Positions 23,261 through 33,705 of a stretch of 64,000 bases of DNA are shown one piece after another. The notes under the pieces are model-generated. The model worked only from the letters and a program-made list of their open reading frames with translations, ran no database searches and was not told the origin of the DNA. Each line of letters starts with the position of its first letter. The first letter of the stretch is position 1. The position numbers were made by a program, and so were the translations under genes. Origin of the DNA: Ligustrum vulgare (Eukaryota > Streptophyta > Magnoliopsida > Lamiales > Oleaceae); the NCBI GenBank assembly GCA_963555705.1, contig OY743174.1:62704234-62768233 (forward strand). Direction: 5' to 3'.

Positions 23261-23695
23261 TTATAAAGTTTCAAGTAGTTTTTCAAATTCTATCAGTATT
23301 TGAGAATTGATAATATCTATGTCAGTCATGATATCTATGCTTGGTTTAAATGGTATATTATATTTTGAAATATTTTTCTTTCTCTTTTCTAATTTATCAA
23401 TTATATCTTGAATATCTTGTATCATTATAGATCTTACAGTACCTCTAGCAAAGTTTTCTATCAAATTTTCTTTAAAACTTTATAATATCTCTTGTGATGC
23501 ATAGAGTTGCTATTTGTATCCTATTTTATCAATTTCATTCTCATATTCAATACCTTTTTTACTTTTGATATTCTTTTTAGCTTTATATGGACCTCTCTTA
23601 GTTCTGAATTTTTTCATGATATAATTGCTTTCATTCATGATGTTAAGATTTTCAAAAACTGGTAAAGAAATATTCATCTCTTCCATCACTGTCAT
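23261..23695 (-). pseudogene. Small ORFs of the viral region, unrecognised
   Basis: Two short frames: 23695-23510, with a basic section (KKFRTKRGPYKAKKNIKSKK) that could bind nucleic acid, and 23464-23261, helical with DIQDIIDKLEKRKKNI. Codon use is as A+T-rich as in the viral polymerase region. They lie between the putative leader ORF and the tandem coiled-coil ORFs. Function unknown. Confidence 0.35.
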
Positions 23696-24005
23696 AATCT
23701 ATTATAGGATCATAATCATTATCACTACTAAACACATATCCTAAATAGAATTCATTATTTATTTCAATATTATCACTGTCAAGCCAAAAGTAAATAATTG
23801 ATTTTGTAATTTCTATTCCTAATAATTCTTTTAATTTAGAAAAAATAGCTAACAAACATGGCATATACACATGATATAACTCTTTTATTTCATTATTGGT
23901 TCTAGTAAACTGTTTATGCATGAATAAAGGTTCGGTTATGCTATGATATTCATCATTATAAGGACTGTTTTGATAATTAAATTTAACAATTTGGAATTCT
24001 GTCAT
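23652..24005 (-). CDS. First ORF after the viral promoter and leader, unrecognised
   Basis: A 117-codon frame starting MTEFQIVKFNYQNSP, with ELYHVYMPCLLAIFSKLKELLGI in the middle and an acidic tail (SSDNDYDPIIDYDSDGRDE). It begins about 420 bases downstream of the expected transcription start and overlaps the next frame at 23695-23652. The acidic tail may be the original end, or a frameshift may join it to the next frame. I do not recognise it. The opening MTEF...F is shared with the ORF at 31228, but similarity beyond that is weak. Confidence 0.4.
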   Translation of the reverse strand: MTEFQIVKFNYQNSPYNDEYHSITEPLFMHKQFTRTNNEIKELYHVYMPCLLAIFSKLKELLGIEITKSIIYFWLDSDNIEINNEFYLGYVFSSDNDYDPIIDYDSDGRDEYFFTSF

Positions 24006-24425
24006 GTTAAAAGCTCTTCTTCCTCCTAATTCAGTAAAGATAGATATATTAAGAATACTAACATCTTTTCCTGTTCTCAGTACCTTTGTATTTTTCTTCT
24101 ATTGTTAGTGACCTTCAGGCTTATAGGTTTCTGCTCCACACCCTTCAATGGTCTTCTGCCTTCACGGGTCATTAGCTAAACCTGGATGCCTTCACTGTAT
24201 AACTTTTTAGATGGAAAATATTTTGGGACAGAGTGTAGGGAGTTTTCTTAATAATATATCTTTTTTAGGAGATACGATTCAGAAGACAGAAATTTAGAGA
24301 CTCATCATATTTTTATAAATCGACTGGAATTGATAATATGAAGATTGATACAAAGGCTGGTATGAGAATTTTTCAAAAATAGAAGATCTTTTGGCTTTCT
24401 CACAAACTGAGTGCTCCAGTGAAAT
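24006..24425 (-). promoter_or_regulatory. Possible structured leader of the viral RNA
   Basis: Between the expected transcription start and the first ORF, the minus strand carries nested inverted words: AGGTTT with AAACCT, TGACC with GGTCA, and repeated GAAGGC and GAAGGT blocks (about 24110-24200). Long folded leaders are a feature of pararetroviral RNAs. Folding was judged by eye only. Confidence 0.35.
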
Positions 24426-24450
24426 CTGTCTTTCAACTATCCCGGAGGCC

Positions 24451-24498
24451 TCTATTTATAATGTTACATTGGACACAATTACATCACTGCTTACATCA
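24451..24498 (-). promoter_or_regulatory. 35S-like viral promoter: as-1-like repeat and TATA box
   Basis: On the minus strand TGATGTAAGCAGTGATGT (24498-24481) holds two TGATGT half-sites, like the paired TGACG motifs of the as-1 element in caulimovirus promoters. TATAAATAGA (24460-24451) follows 20 bases later. The start of transcription is expected near 24425. Position, after the transactivator ORF and before a folded leader, is what the family predicts. Both core motifs are preserved although the coding frames are broken. Confidence 0.7.
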
Positions 24499-24841
24499 TC
24501 GACCTAACAATTTCACAATTTTTATCACATAAGGACACATCTGTCCCTCTATTGTTTATTACATCACATGACTCTTACATTATAGGGATACCTATCCCTC
24601 TATTTCTTGGTCTCTATATGGCCCCTACATTGTCCTACATTTTTGCATTAAAGTAGATTTATCAAACAGCTTCCACCTATCCATCAATTCTATTGGCATG
24701 TGGGACAATTCCTGGCTATACATGCTTCTTGTAAGGTAGTAAAGCTTCCATTGATTTGATGGGTGTCAAATTTGTTGATGTATTCCTTCAAGATTGTTGA
24801 TTTTCTTTTCCTCCATTAGTGAGGAGGGTTCATCCATTATA

Positions 24842-25768
24842 CTAGCAAATGCATTTGAATTTTTTCTCATACAAATTTTTGGAAATGTTGTAAAGAACTT
24901 TAATTCCCAACTCCCTTCGAGATCTAAACCATGATCTTGTAATGTTTGGTACTAATTTGGTATTTTTTCCAACTTCAATTTGAAAATTGCGAGCAACATA
25001 TCCAATCATGATAATATGCTCAGCAGGATAATACATCATTCCATCACTTTCAAGATTGATTGAATAAAATTTTAAATATATGGGTCTTCCTTGGGCAAAC
25101 TTTGAAATTTCTCCTTTTAGTAAATCATCAAATTTTTCAATTTCTTTCAGATCTTTTCCTGGATAGATAAGATCCAAAAATCCATAATCTACTGCCATTT
25201 TTGTCATAACGGGATCTCCTCCTCGAGTAACGATCAATCGTGGATATACATGATCTCCAGATGAAATATAATAACATTCACATTCTTAGAGTTCATATAT
25301 AACTTTGACATTAGTTTTATATTCGTCTTCTTTTGGTAAAAAAGGGGAATCATCTTCCTTCTCAGCACGAATTCTGACTACCCTTGTATGTTCATCTTTG
25401 GCATTGATTGTTATTTTTCGAGGACTATCTTCATTTATGACAACTTTATTGGGACTCGGTTCATCTCTTTTAATCGTTGGTCCACCACTGCTTCCAGAAG
25501 ATGTACCTGTTTGTATTTTTTATATAACCTGTTTGGTATCAGCCTGTTTAGTAATCAACGATTCAAAGTGATATTCAATCTCAATTATGTTATCGCTCAA
25601 TTCTTTAGTATAATTGTAATGAGATTTTGAGTTTTCCATCAATTGCTTGAAACTTTCTTGGAGAGTCTCTGCAAGTTACTCAATTCCAAGTTTTATATCT
25701 TCAGCTTCCTCTGTAAGGAAGTTCATTCGCTGTTTGGCGTCTATCAAGGATTTTTTGATATTATCCAT
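24842..25768 (-). pseudogene. Viral transactivator/viroplasmin-like ORF
   Basis: One frame of 309 codons from ATG 25768, with a few in-frame stops in the first half. The N-terminal third is helical (MDNIKKSLIDAKQRMNFL). A Ser/Gly and Lys/Glu-rich linker follows (TSSGSSGGPTIKRDEPSPN). The C-terminal 131 codons are open and contain GGDPVMTKMAVDYGFLDLIY, LKEIEKF and ARNFQIEVGKNTKLVP. That pattern fits the central fold of caulimovirid transactivators, which allow reinitiation on the polycistronic RNA and form inclusion bodies. Its ATG overlaps the stop of the RNase H frame (ATGGATAA), an arrangement suited to reinitiation. Assignment rests on remembered family patterns. Confidence 0.65.
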
Positions 25769-26190
25769 CTGCAAATTCAATATTCCTGCTTAAAAAGTCC
25801 GCAAAATAATTATTGACACCTTTAATATGAACTATATCAAAATTATAAAATGCCAAATATGTTTGCCATCTATGGAGCCTTCTATATTGAGGTTCTGGTG
25901 GTAACTTATTTTTCACTAAGCCTGGAACTTGAGAATTATCAGTTTCAACAATGAATTTCTCGGATAATAAAAACAATGAAAACTTCTTTATTCATCTGAT
26001 GATTGCTAACAATTATTTCTCATGAGTAGTATAATTTATTTCTGCTTGGTTAAACGTTCCATTTGAGTATTTACAAATTTCATTAAGATCTGTTTTTAAT
26101 ATTGCTGCCCAATATTTATCTGAAGTATCAGTATTAACTATTAGATTATCTTTTTCATCTGGTAATCTTAATTTTGACAAATTTTTACAT
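25761..26190 (-). pseudogene. Viral RNase H domain
   Basis: On the minus strand, NTDTSDKYWAAIL carries the first catalytic Asp, YTTHEK the Glu, FIVETDNSQV the second Asp, and HIKGVNNYFADFLSR the final Asp, all in the usual order. PEPQYRRLHRWQ is typical of caulimovirid RNase H. The domain degrades the RNA strand during reverse transcription. It is one or two bases out of frame with the reverse transcriptase (near 26198) and has internal stops after HEK and LLAIIR. Confidence 0.88.
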
Positions 26191-26197
26191 TCTTCTT

Positions 26198-27180
26198 TTA
26201 GTGATTTGACAATTTCTGTGTGTTCATCACTTCATCCTTTGATATTATTTTTCTGAGTAAAATTTGAATTTTATGTCTCTTTTTTGATAGATTTTCAATA
26301 AATCCTTCTGCATAATTTAAACATCCTAAAAAATTTTGTATTTGTTCTTTTGATTCTAATTTATCTGAAAAACTTTCTATCTTCTTAGATATATGGGTTT
26401 GTGATTTTATTCCCCTTTTATCTATTGATAATTCAAGAAAATCAATTTCTTGCTTTTCTATTGTAGCTTTATTTTTTGAAAGAACAATTCCTTCTTTTAA
26501 GCATTCATTTATAAATTTCATTAAATGATTTCTATGTTCTTCTATATTATTATAACATATTAATATATCATCAATATAGACAATTAAGAATTCATTAAAT
26601 TTTCTAAATATGTGATCCATTCTTCTTTGATATATTTGTGGTGCATTTTTAAAATCAAATGGCATAACCATCCATTCATACTTACCTTGAGGTGTACTAA
26701 ATGCTGCATATTGAATACTATCTTCTTCCATTTTTACTTTCCAAAATCCTGATTTGCAATCAAATTTAGAATAATATTGTTTTCCTTTTATAAGATTTAT
26801 TAGTACATCTTTATTCGATAAAAAGTATCCATCAAATTTAGTATATTTGTTTAATTCTTTATAATTTATCACCATTCTAACTTTTCATTTTTTTGTTCAG
26901 AATGTTTCATGATCATGAAAGTTGAACTACTATGGGGTCCATTACTAGGTCTAATTAATTTCTGGTTAAGTAATTCTTTTATTTGAGTTTTAAATTCCTG
27001 TATATCTTGTATGGTATACATCATTGGTCTAACTCTTATAATAACATTTTCTGTTAATTCTGTTTTAGCTTTTGGATGATGTGGTTTCCAAAATAATAAT
27101 TAATTCTTTCCACAAGTTTTTTCTAATTGATCAATGATTTTTTTCATATTTGTTTGTATGTTCGTTTTAAAGACTTTTTA
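26198..27180 (-). pseudogene. Viral reverse transcriptase domain
   Basis: The longest viral frame, 26875-26198, reads VINYKELNKYT, then YYSKFDCKSGFWKVKM, FSTPQGKYEWMVMPFDFKNA and FLIVYIDDILICY with the YIDD active site at 26578-26567. A thumb region ends in FLGCLNYAEGFI. Upstream (27130-26880) LIRPSNGPHSSSTFMIMK belongs to the same domain, separated by a frame break near 26885. It copies pregenomic RNA into DNA in the cytoplasm. Residue choices and the absence of integrase after RNase H point to Caulimoviridae rather than gypsy elements. Confidence 0.92.
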
Positions 27181-27226
27181 TACATATTTTATTTTGTATT
27201 TCATTTTGTATAATTGGTTTTTTCTC

Positions 27227-27658
27227 TCATTTATCACCACGCTGTGGTTGCTGAACTCTGTAAGGTTTAAATTCTCTTGATATTTTTAGTAAATGTCCGC
27301 AAGGTGTTTGTAAAATTATCATGTAATTATTTTGTTTATAATATTGAAATTGTTGTATGAAGTCATTTCCTAGTAATATATCACATTCTAATTTTTGATA
27401 ACTATTTATCTTGTTCACAACTATTTGTTTACTTCCTAGTATTATATCGATTTTATCAACACTGTTAATTATTTGAGTATTTTCTCCTGTAACTCCTGTT
27501 ATTTTTATTCTCCTATCAGTATTCCATGATTTTATTAAGAAATTTTAAAATATTGTTATATCACTTCCCGTGTCTATTAATGCACATGTTGTTATATTTG
27601 TTTCAACAATAGTAACTTGAATATAAACAGCTAATGGAAAACTTATTTGATTATTCAT
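27227..27658 (-). pseudogene. Viral aspartic protease (second of two protease-like segments)
   Basis: From ATG 27658 the frame reads MNNQISFPLAVYIQVTI, then CALIDTGSDITIF with the catalytic DTG at 27574-27566, a stop, and further CDILLGNDFIQQF, the hydrophobic-hydrophobic-Gly segment of retropepsins. It stands at the N-terminus of the polymerase frame, the usual place for the maturation protease. The only break is a stop after ITIF. A similar but diverged segment lies just upstream. Confidence 0.8.
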
Positions 27659-27979
27659 TTATTCAGCTTTTCTGCATAGTATAGTTTGACCATTATGAGT
27701 TATATATAATCATTCACGTTTTATACTATAATCTTCTAGTCCATCTAAGAAGCTCGTTCCTAACAATACATGAGGATTTACCATACTGTTATCTACATGA
27801 CTTGGTACTAAGAGATTTATTCCTCCTATTTTTATTGGTACTTTAACTTCAAGTTCAGTAATATGTATTTGTCCATCAAAATTTATATATCTATATGGAT
27901 CAGTTCTATGAGATATTAATCATTTATTCCTGTCTGAAGCTATATAACATTCACTAGCTCCTGTGTCAATTATATATTT
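27659..27979 (-). pseudogene. Extra aspartic-protease-like segment at the end of the movement-protein frame
   Basis: The minus strand reads KYIIDTGASECYIA with DTG at 27967-27959, then GGINLLVPSHV and HVLLGTSFLDGLEDY, giving the DTG...LLGxxFL order of a retropepsin fold. It ends TILCRKAE and a TAA that touches the next ATG (27661-27656). Two TGA stops interrupt it. It is in the same frame as the following protease but belongs to the upstream protein, the coat/movement polyprotein. It may be a duplicated or structural protease-like domain of the movement protein. Confidence 0.65.
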
Positions 27980-28074
27980 GGACCTTTTATATGTTCTTTT
28001 CCATTTAAAACCTTCTATTTTCATATTTCCAGCATTTCTTTGAAATTTTATTTCCTTTGTATTACTAGTCTCTC

Positions 28075-28317
28075 CTAATTGTTTTCTATTGGTAAACTTG
28101 CTGATGTTCTGATTAATCTGCCATCTTCAAATGTTATATTATTATTAGGGTTTTCTTCTTCTCTTAACTCTATAATTTCTGGTTTATTTTTTGTTATAAT
28201 AAGTTCATAGTTTCTTGGGACTAAACTTATTTGTTTATCTGGTTCCACTGCTTTATCAAAATCTTTACATTCTTTATGAATTTCAATATATGATTTTTTT
28301 AGAATAAATGTTTCCAT
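28075..28317 (-). pseudogene. Linker downstream of the viral movement-protein core
   Basis: An 80-codon frame (KSYIEIHKECKDFDKAVEP, ITKNKPEIIELREEE) that overlaps the movement-protein frame by about 35 bases and continues the same protein after a frameshift. It leads toward the protease-like segment at 27979. Acidic and probably flexible. No motif of its own. Confidence 0.5.
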
Positions 28318-28940
28318 AATTAGAATTAGTAAATGTGTACAATGCCCTATATTCTATAGTAATAATTTTATCTCTTAGTTCCATTATATCATCTTTATGT
28401 AATTTGAAATGTAGTCCTAAAACTTCATTAAAATTTCTGTCTTTCAATGATATACAATATTTTGAGTAACACGTAAATATTAGTTTCTTATATGCTAGAT
28501 TTCCTTCTCCTATTCCTAAATGGTTGTCTTTTAAATTTATAATTCTTCCATCGTGTAAACTTACAGTCAAAGGTGAATCCAATCATTCTCTAAACAAAGA
28601 TTTAAACATTATTTGGATACCTGCTAAGTAAACATATTAGATCTTTTCACTTTGTTTTCTATTGATCTTTGTTAATAATTCTGTAACCGTATTTTTTGTT
28701 AAAATATTTAATTTGTGTGTTCCTTGAATAGTTCTAACATCTATTGCCCGTTCAATTTTATGATATTCATTTATTGCTACTGTTTCTCTTTTCCATATTC
28801 TGTCTAATATTTCTCATTTTCCTATTTTCAAATCTAAAGATAATTTTTGTATTTTTCTGAACTTATTATTGTCAAAAGTTACTTTTAATCCATAACCTTC
28901 TATGCCTTCATATTCTTGTTTGTCTATGTTCTTTTCTATT
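28283..28940 (-). pseudogene. Viral 30K-type movement protein
   Basis: The minus strand reads GIEGYGLKVTF, then ERAIDVRTIQ, VYLAGIQIMFKSLFRE, a stop, DSPLTVSLHDGRI (with the conserved Asp of the 30K core), NLAYKKLIFTCYSKYCISL and LGLHFKLHKDDIMEL. This is the caulimovirid movement protein, which lines tubules through plasmodesmata. At least three stops break the frame between 28940 and 28583. The last 99 codons are open (28582-28283). Confidence 0.85.
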
Positions 28941-29099
28941 TCTTCTATTTCTCTATTCTGATTCTGATTCATTGTTTTCTTAATCTGTTTCACTTATATA
29001 GACTTCTTGATCATAGTATTCTTCAATATCAAATATTTCACTTAGTTCACTTTCTATTTCTAAATATTCTTTTTGTAATATTTTAACTTTCTTTTTGTT

Positions 29100-30295
29100 A
29101 CAATAAGGGCTTATATGCCACATTTCTCCACAATTTCAACATTTGCATTGACTTTTTATTTTTTTGTGTTTTATTTGGATTATATCTTCTTTTGTAATAT
29201 CTTCTCTTAGGTTTTATATATCTTTTCTTAAAATTTCTAAATTTTTAAAACTTTCTATTTTTATATTTTCTTTATTTTTTTTTCTTCTATCAGGATTACA
29301 TCCCATTGGGTAGGTTTTTCCATACCTTCACAACATATTCTAGTTAATTTTCCTAATTTCTTTAATAATTGTCTTTGTTGACATATGTATGTTAATCTTT
29401 CAAATAGGAATTTTATCCTTGATCCTAACGTTCTAGGTGTTCTAGGGTTATCTCTAATAAATTTTTCAAATTCTATTTTAAAGTATATTCCCAATGAACC
29501 TGCTAATTTATTGTAATACATATCTCTGTATACTTCGTGATTTTCATTACTATAGAATTGCACATAATAATATTCTTTGAATTCACAAGCGTATTTTTTG
29601 ATTCTACACATGTCACGTATTGTTAAATTTATTATTCTCTCTCTTGCATTATCTTTTTCTCTAATTGATTTTGTTTCAGCATTACTTATCCAATTTTCTC
29701 CTAAAAATTCATCCGCAATATAATCTACTAATTTTTCTATACCTTTTCTATCTGATTTTATTAGTTTTGTTTGTACATTTCTTCTTATTAATGTTTTTGT
29801 ATCACTACTTATTCATTCCCACCAATTTCTAACATGTCCTTCAAAAGATGCTACTAAAAAATTTATCATTCTATCAGTATTTTCCCATGTGTCATCTTTA
29901 TTGTATAAAAAGAACAGTATCATTAAATCCGCCAAAGTTAATAAGGCTTTTTTAGTATCTATTTTACAATCCAAATCTAGTTTTGTTCCTCCATAATTAA
30001 TAGGTTTATCGTAATTATTATTTGGTTCAAATCTATCTTTATATTTATTCCCTTTAAGTGATTGTCTATCTCTAATTCTATCATAATATTGGCGGTGTGG
30101 TTTACTATATAAGGGTGCATAACTTTCATACAGATCTGGTAATTCTTGTTTGGAAGTTCCTATTAGAGTTGGGTTAGGTGCTCCTCCAGTATTCATTAAA
30201 ATTTGGTATTCATTAAAATTTTCTAGGCTTAATTGATCAAAATTTTCTATATGCAAATCTAATTCTTCATTCATTTTTATCTTATTCTTCTTCAA
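29100..30295 (-). pseudogene. Viral coat protein with C-terminal zinc knuckle
   Basis: The frame from 30295 starts MKKNKIKMNEELDLHIENF. It passes through ELPDLYESYAPLYSKP and DRMINFLVASFEGHVRNWWE, a capsid pattern of the family. One stop (29813) interrupts the same frame, which then runs on to 29261 (IKFLFERLTYICQQRQLLKK). After a frameshift comes a zinc knuckle (29147-29100): CxC, a TGA where the next residue should be, then NCGE, H and C. The knuckle packages viral RNA. Acidic N-terminal and basic C-terminal parts are as usual for Caulimoviridae. Confidence 0.85.
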
Positions 30296-30299
30296 TTTT

Positions 30300-31228
30300 T
30301 TCTTCAGGTTTTAGTTTTCCTAAAGTTTTTTTATGGATCTTTGTAATTCTAATTCTTCTTCTAGTATTTTTGGTAATATATTTTTTCTAAATTCATCATC
30401 CATACTTCCTGCTTCTATTATAATTTTTTCTTGTTTAAAGTGTTTCTTTCTTATTCTAAGTATTTCTTTTTTTATGAGTTTTTTTGTCTATTTTCTTATT
30501 TTTGTTTTTATTATTTCCTTTGAATTCTCGAATTTCTAGTTTTAGTATATATATATCATTTCTTACTTCTTTTAATTCATTTTTTACTTCTTAAACATTA
30601 CTTATTAATGATTTTATTAATATCTTCAGATCTTCAATATATTCACTTATTGACATTTTGAACTCTTGGTTTAATAGTTTGAACTTTTTGTACCTTAAAT
30701 AGTCTGTCATACATATCATCTATTTTTATTTCTAATTTTTTGATTCTTTCTTCTATTGATATGATTATTTCATTCTTCCTTATTTTTCTCATTTAGTTTA
30801 TCTATTTTTTCTATGATTATTTCAATTTTATCTTGGTTAATTAATTCTCCTGATTTTCTTTGAAAATCTTTTAAAATTTCTTCATCTATATTTTTAACTT
30901 CTTCTATCATATCTTTTAATTCTGTAAATTATATTGTTAGTTTATTTTGAATATTTTGTAATTTTTCTTTAATATTCATATCCTGTATATTTAATTGTTG
31001 TAATTTTTCAATAGCTAATTTATCTTGTAAATTTATATTTTTATATGTTTTCCATAAAAATGCATTTATCCAGTTTAATTGCATGTTAAGAAATCCATCA
31101 GATTCTCCCCATGAACTTAATGGTTGAAACATAATTGTATTAGCTCCTTTTATTTGGTATGATCGTACTGGTAGATTAATATTTTCTATTATTTGTTTTG
31201 CAAATTTTATTTCTGGAAATTCCGTCAT
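30300..31228 (-). pseudogene. Viral ORF upstream of the coat protein, coiled-coil rich
   Basis: 31228-30929 encodes MTEFPEIKFAKQIIENINLP, a Trp-containing core (SSWGESDGFLNMQLNWINAF) and a coiled-coil tail (LQQLNIQDMNIKEKLQNIQN). Then 30925-30300 continues as helical, Glu/Lys/Ile-rich codons in shifting frames. It resembles the small structural or virion-associated proteins that precede the coat protein in this family, but no signature decides its role. Confidence 0.5.
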
Positions 31229-31305
31229 TAAATTCTTACTCTGATATGCTCAACTTCTAATCTAAGTTCCGTGTCATATTTTACTTCTTTACATATCATT
31301 ATATT

Positions 31306-31846
31306 TTATTCACAAAATTCTTCAATTGATTTTAGCATTGATTTTCTTTGTTGTGTTCTATAATATTTTATGTAGTATTTTATTTCTCCAGTTATTTCAT
31401 ATTTTTTCATATTGATTTTTTCTTTGTTATTTATGATCATAAGTATATTAGGTAATTGTTTTAGAATTGTATTAAAATATTTTCTTTTGCTTTCTAATGA
31501 TTTTAATCTTAGAAATCCTTTTCTTTTTATATTTCTTTCTTCTATCATTTGATCTAATAGATTTCCTTTTTGTTCTGTTATTGAATCCAATTTTTCATTT
31601 GTTTTTATATCTAGATATTTGATTAATAAAGGTTATCGTATATGATAATTCATTTCAATAATCTTTATACAATCATACAAGTATGTCTTTATGGATTAAA
31701 TCTAATATTTCGTTTATGATAAAATATTCTTTTATTATATCGAAATTTATTAGATCATATATTTTTCTTCTTATATATTTATCTAAATCTTTTAAAATTC
31801 TCAAGATTTCTATTTTATAATTATCGGGTAGTATTAATGTATGCAT
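31306..31846 (-). pseudogene. Viral ORF1-like frame
   Basis: From ATG 31846 the frame reads MHTLILPDNYKIEILRIL for 57 codons to a TGA near 31673. After a frame change, 31590-31306 encodes a basic helical stretch (MIEERNIKRKGFLRLKSLES, then EITGEIKYYIKYYRTQQRK). It is the first ORF after the primer site. I do not recognise a domain; first ORFs in this family are poorly conserved. Confidence 0.5.
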
Positions 31847-31930
31847 AATTATAAAACTTGATGTAATATTATATTTTTATTTTTATTTTTATTTTTTGTC
31901 ATATAATATTTATCTTTTAAATCTGTCATA

Positions 31931-31944
31931 TGGCTCTGATACTA
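31931..31944 (-). other. Viral primer-binding site, initiator tRNA-Met
   Basis: The minus strand reads TTAGTATCAGAGCC, against the canonical plant TGGTATCAGAGC, with one or two changes at the start. By convention this marks base 1 of a caulimovirid genome. It lies about 100 bases before the ORF1-like frame, and viral composition ends just beyond it. Confidence 0.7.
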
Positions 31945-32264
31945 ATTGAAGGAGTGCTACTATGAGTGAACAAAAATCATATAAACAAAAATCAATTAAA
32001 ATTATATAAACAAAATTATCCAAGGACTTAAATGGAGTTTTTCTATACTTGAATGATTTGAATTGAAAATTCTATATATGAGAGTATTTTAGTAAGTTTA
32101 AAGAGTCAAAGTCTATTTTTATAATGTTATGATTTCAAAGTTTATTTTGCAAAATATTATAATTGTTGGATCTATTTATGATTATTTCCCTTAAAATTAA
32201 CTCATCCCAAAGGGAAAGAAAGTAAACTTCATTTCTATCAGATCAAAAAATAAAAAAATAAAAC

Positions 32265-32560
32265 TACACAGTTTTTTTACGCAATGATTACAATTTATAA
32301 ACAACACAATTTTTCAAAATATTTTTTAACCACACACATTTTCTCTCTCTAATTTTCAACCACATTTACCTAGAAAATATCAAAATAAATAAAAATAATC
32401 ATTTGTTTGGCAAACTAGTTTTTAAACATATTTTTTATCACACAATTTCTCAAATCACTTTTTAACCACATATATTTTTCTCTTAACTTTTTAATCATAC
32501 ATTTTACCTTGAAAACATTAAAAAAATATACTTAAAAAAAAAATAATTAACAAACAGAGG
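32265..32560 (+). repeat. MITE-like dispersed repeat, two adjacent members
   Basis: Contains 'tttataaacaacacaattttt', 'ttttctctctctaattttcaacca', then again 'cactttttaaccacatatatttttctctt'. Lies between the virus and the MED15 fragment. Confidence 0.55.
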
Positions 32561-32795
32561 CCGGCCTAAGCCACCAACGGTTTATGACATTTCTAGTCTA
32601 GGTTTCGCAGAAGGTCTATGATTCGTACTGTTTATAGAAAAACAAATTGTGGAATAATCAACCACTTTCTTCATCTGTTACGGAATTTTTGCCCTTTACT
32701 AAATCAATATTACGTATCTATTTTTACAAAAAGATTGGAGTTTTTTAAACAATTGAAAGGTTTTATTGTTTTTGATCAGGTAAGGAATTATGGAA

Positions 32796-33598
32796 ATGAG
32801 TAACTGGAATGCAATCTGGGAAGAGCGTCAGGATATGGGTGGATTCACATCCTTCTACTGCTTTCAGGGATAAATCTCATTTGGAATATTGAGGATGAAA
32901 TTTTGTAGTTACGTTAAATGCTCATTTTCTCAGTTCACCTAAAACTTGAGTCTGTTCATAAATTTACTAGAGAATCTAATGGTGCTGTTAGAGTGCTTGA
33001 TTGTTGCGTAGATGAGTTTTACTACAGAATCTTGTGTTTAGTACTTATTGTGCCACAAGGAATTAAGATTATGATGCTTCACATGCATAGAGGGTACACA
33101 TTGAAGAGACATTTTCCTTTCTTTGGAGAAGAAGGGATACCAGAACACAAGAAAAATGCCATAAGGTTTGAGGAGAAAGCTTATATTGCTGCAACAAGTC
33201 AGGTATTTCTGTGACACGAGCTTCTCTTGGATTTACACTGCGTGCAATTAAAACTATACATTTCATACAGTAGTTTATCTATTACTAGAACTAAGTGGTT
33301 TTGTCATTGATGTTAGCTCCTAGCACCAGGAATTTTTCCGTTACATATATATATAATCTTGCAGTCAGACTGCTGGAGAATGATATTTTCCGGGATGCTG
33401 AATTTAGAGAGAGAATCGCAGAACTCTAATTTCAATATATATATATATATATCATAGTTGTGAACTTTTTTCTCAAGAATGTGATCTTGCAGTCAGACTA
33501 CAAGGGAAAGATATTTTCGGGGATGCTGAATTTAGAGAGAGAATCACAGAACTCTAATTTCAACGCTGCGAGCTACAGCCAAAATCCTCAATATCCAG
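32796..33598 (+). pseudogene. MED15 KIX-region fragment, copy B
   Basis: ATG 32796 gives MSNWNAIWEERQDMG and then leaves homology near 32850, so exon 1 is cut short. Exon 2 (33091-33202, 112 bases, same borders as in the gene at 7877) encodes LKRHFPFFGEEGIPEHKKNA and FEEKAYIAATSQ. Exon 3 is present twice: a decayed copy from 33365 and a better one at 33493-33598 (SDYKGKIFSGMLNLERESQN), each after TTGCAG. The upstream flank (32640-32790) also matches that of the main gene. No later exons follow. Confidence 0.8.
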
Positions 33599-33705
33599 GT
33601 AAAGGAGATCCATGCATTTTTTGTTGCATATAGCATATAAGGTAATCTTGTGCTTTTGGAGCAACTGAACAGTATTCTTGTTATTCTTGGTGATGCTGCT
33701 GCAGC

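Larger units (their letters stand above)
20826..31945 (-). mobile_element. Endogenous pararetrovirus (Caulimoviridae), decayed
   Basis: Read on the minus strand: an initiator-tRNA-Met primer-site-like sequence, small ORFs, coat protein with zinc knuckle, 30K-type movement protein, a protease-like segment, protease, reverse transcriptase, RNase H, a transactivator-like ORF, then a 35S-like promoter and more small ORFs. There is no integrase and there are no LTRs, as usual for integrated plant pararetroviruses. A coat and movement frame separate from the polymerase frame, plus a terminal transactivator, resembles solendoviruses and cavemoviruses; genus is not certain. Every long frame has stop codons or frameshifts, and a solo LTR sits in the distal part, so it is a fossil. 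The boundaries are approximate. Confidence 0.9.

Noticed and set aside
30333..30539. 68-codon plus-strand hydrophobic ORF in the viral region
   Set aside because: Ile/Phe/Ser-rich antisense of A-rich viral codons, not a membrane protein.
20826..31945. A functional, inducible integrated virus
   Set aside because: Coat, movement, protease, reverse transcriptase and RNase H frames all contain stops or frameshifts, and a solo LTR interrupts the region.
20826..31945. A gypsy LTR retrotransposon as source of the reverse transcriptase
   Set aside because: No integrase follows RNase H, no LTRs bound the region, and movement-protein, transactivator and 35S-type promoter signals are present.
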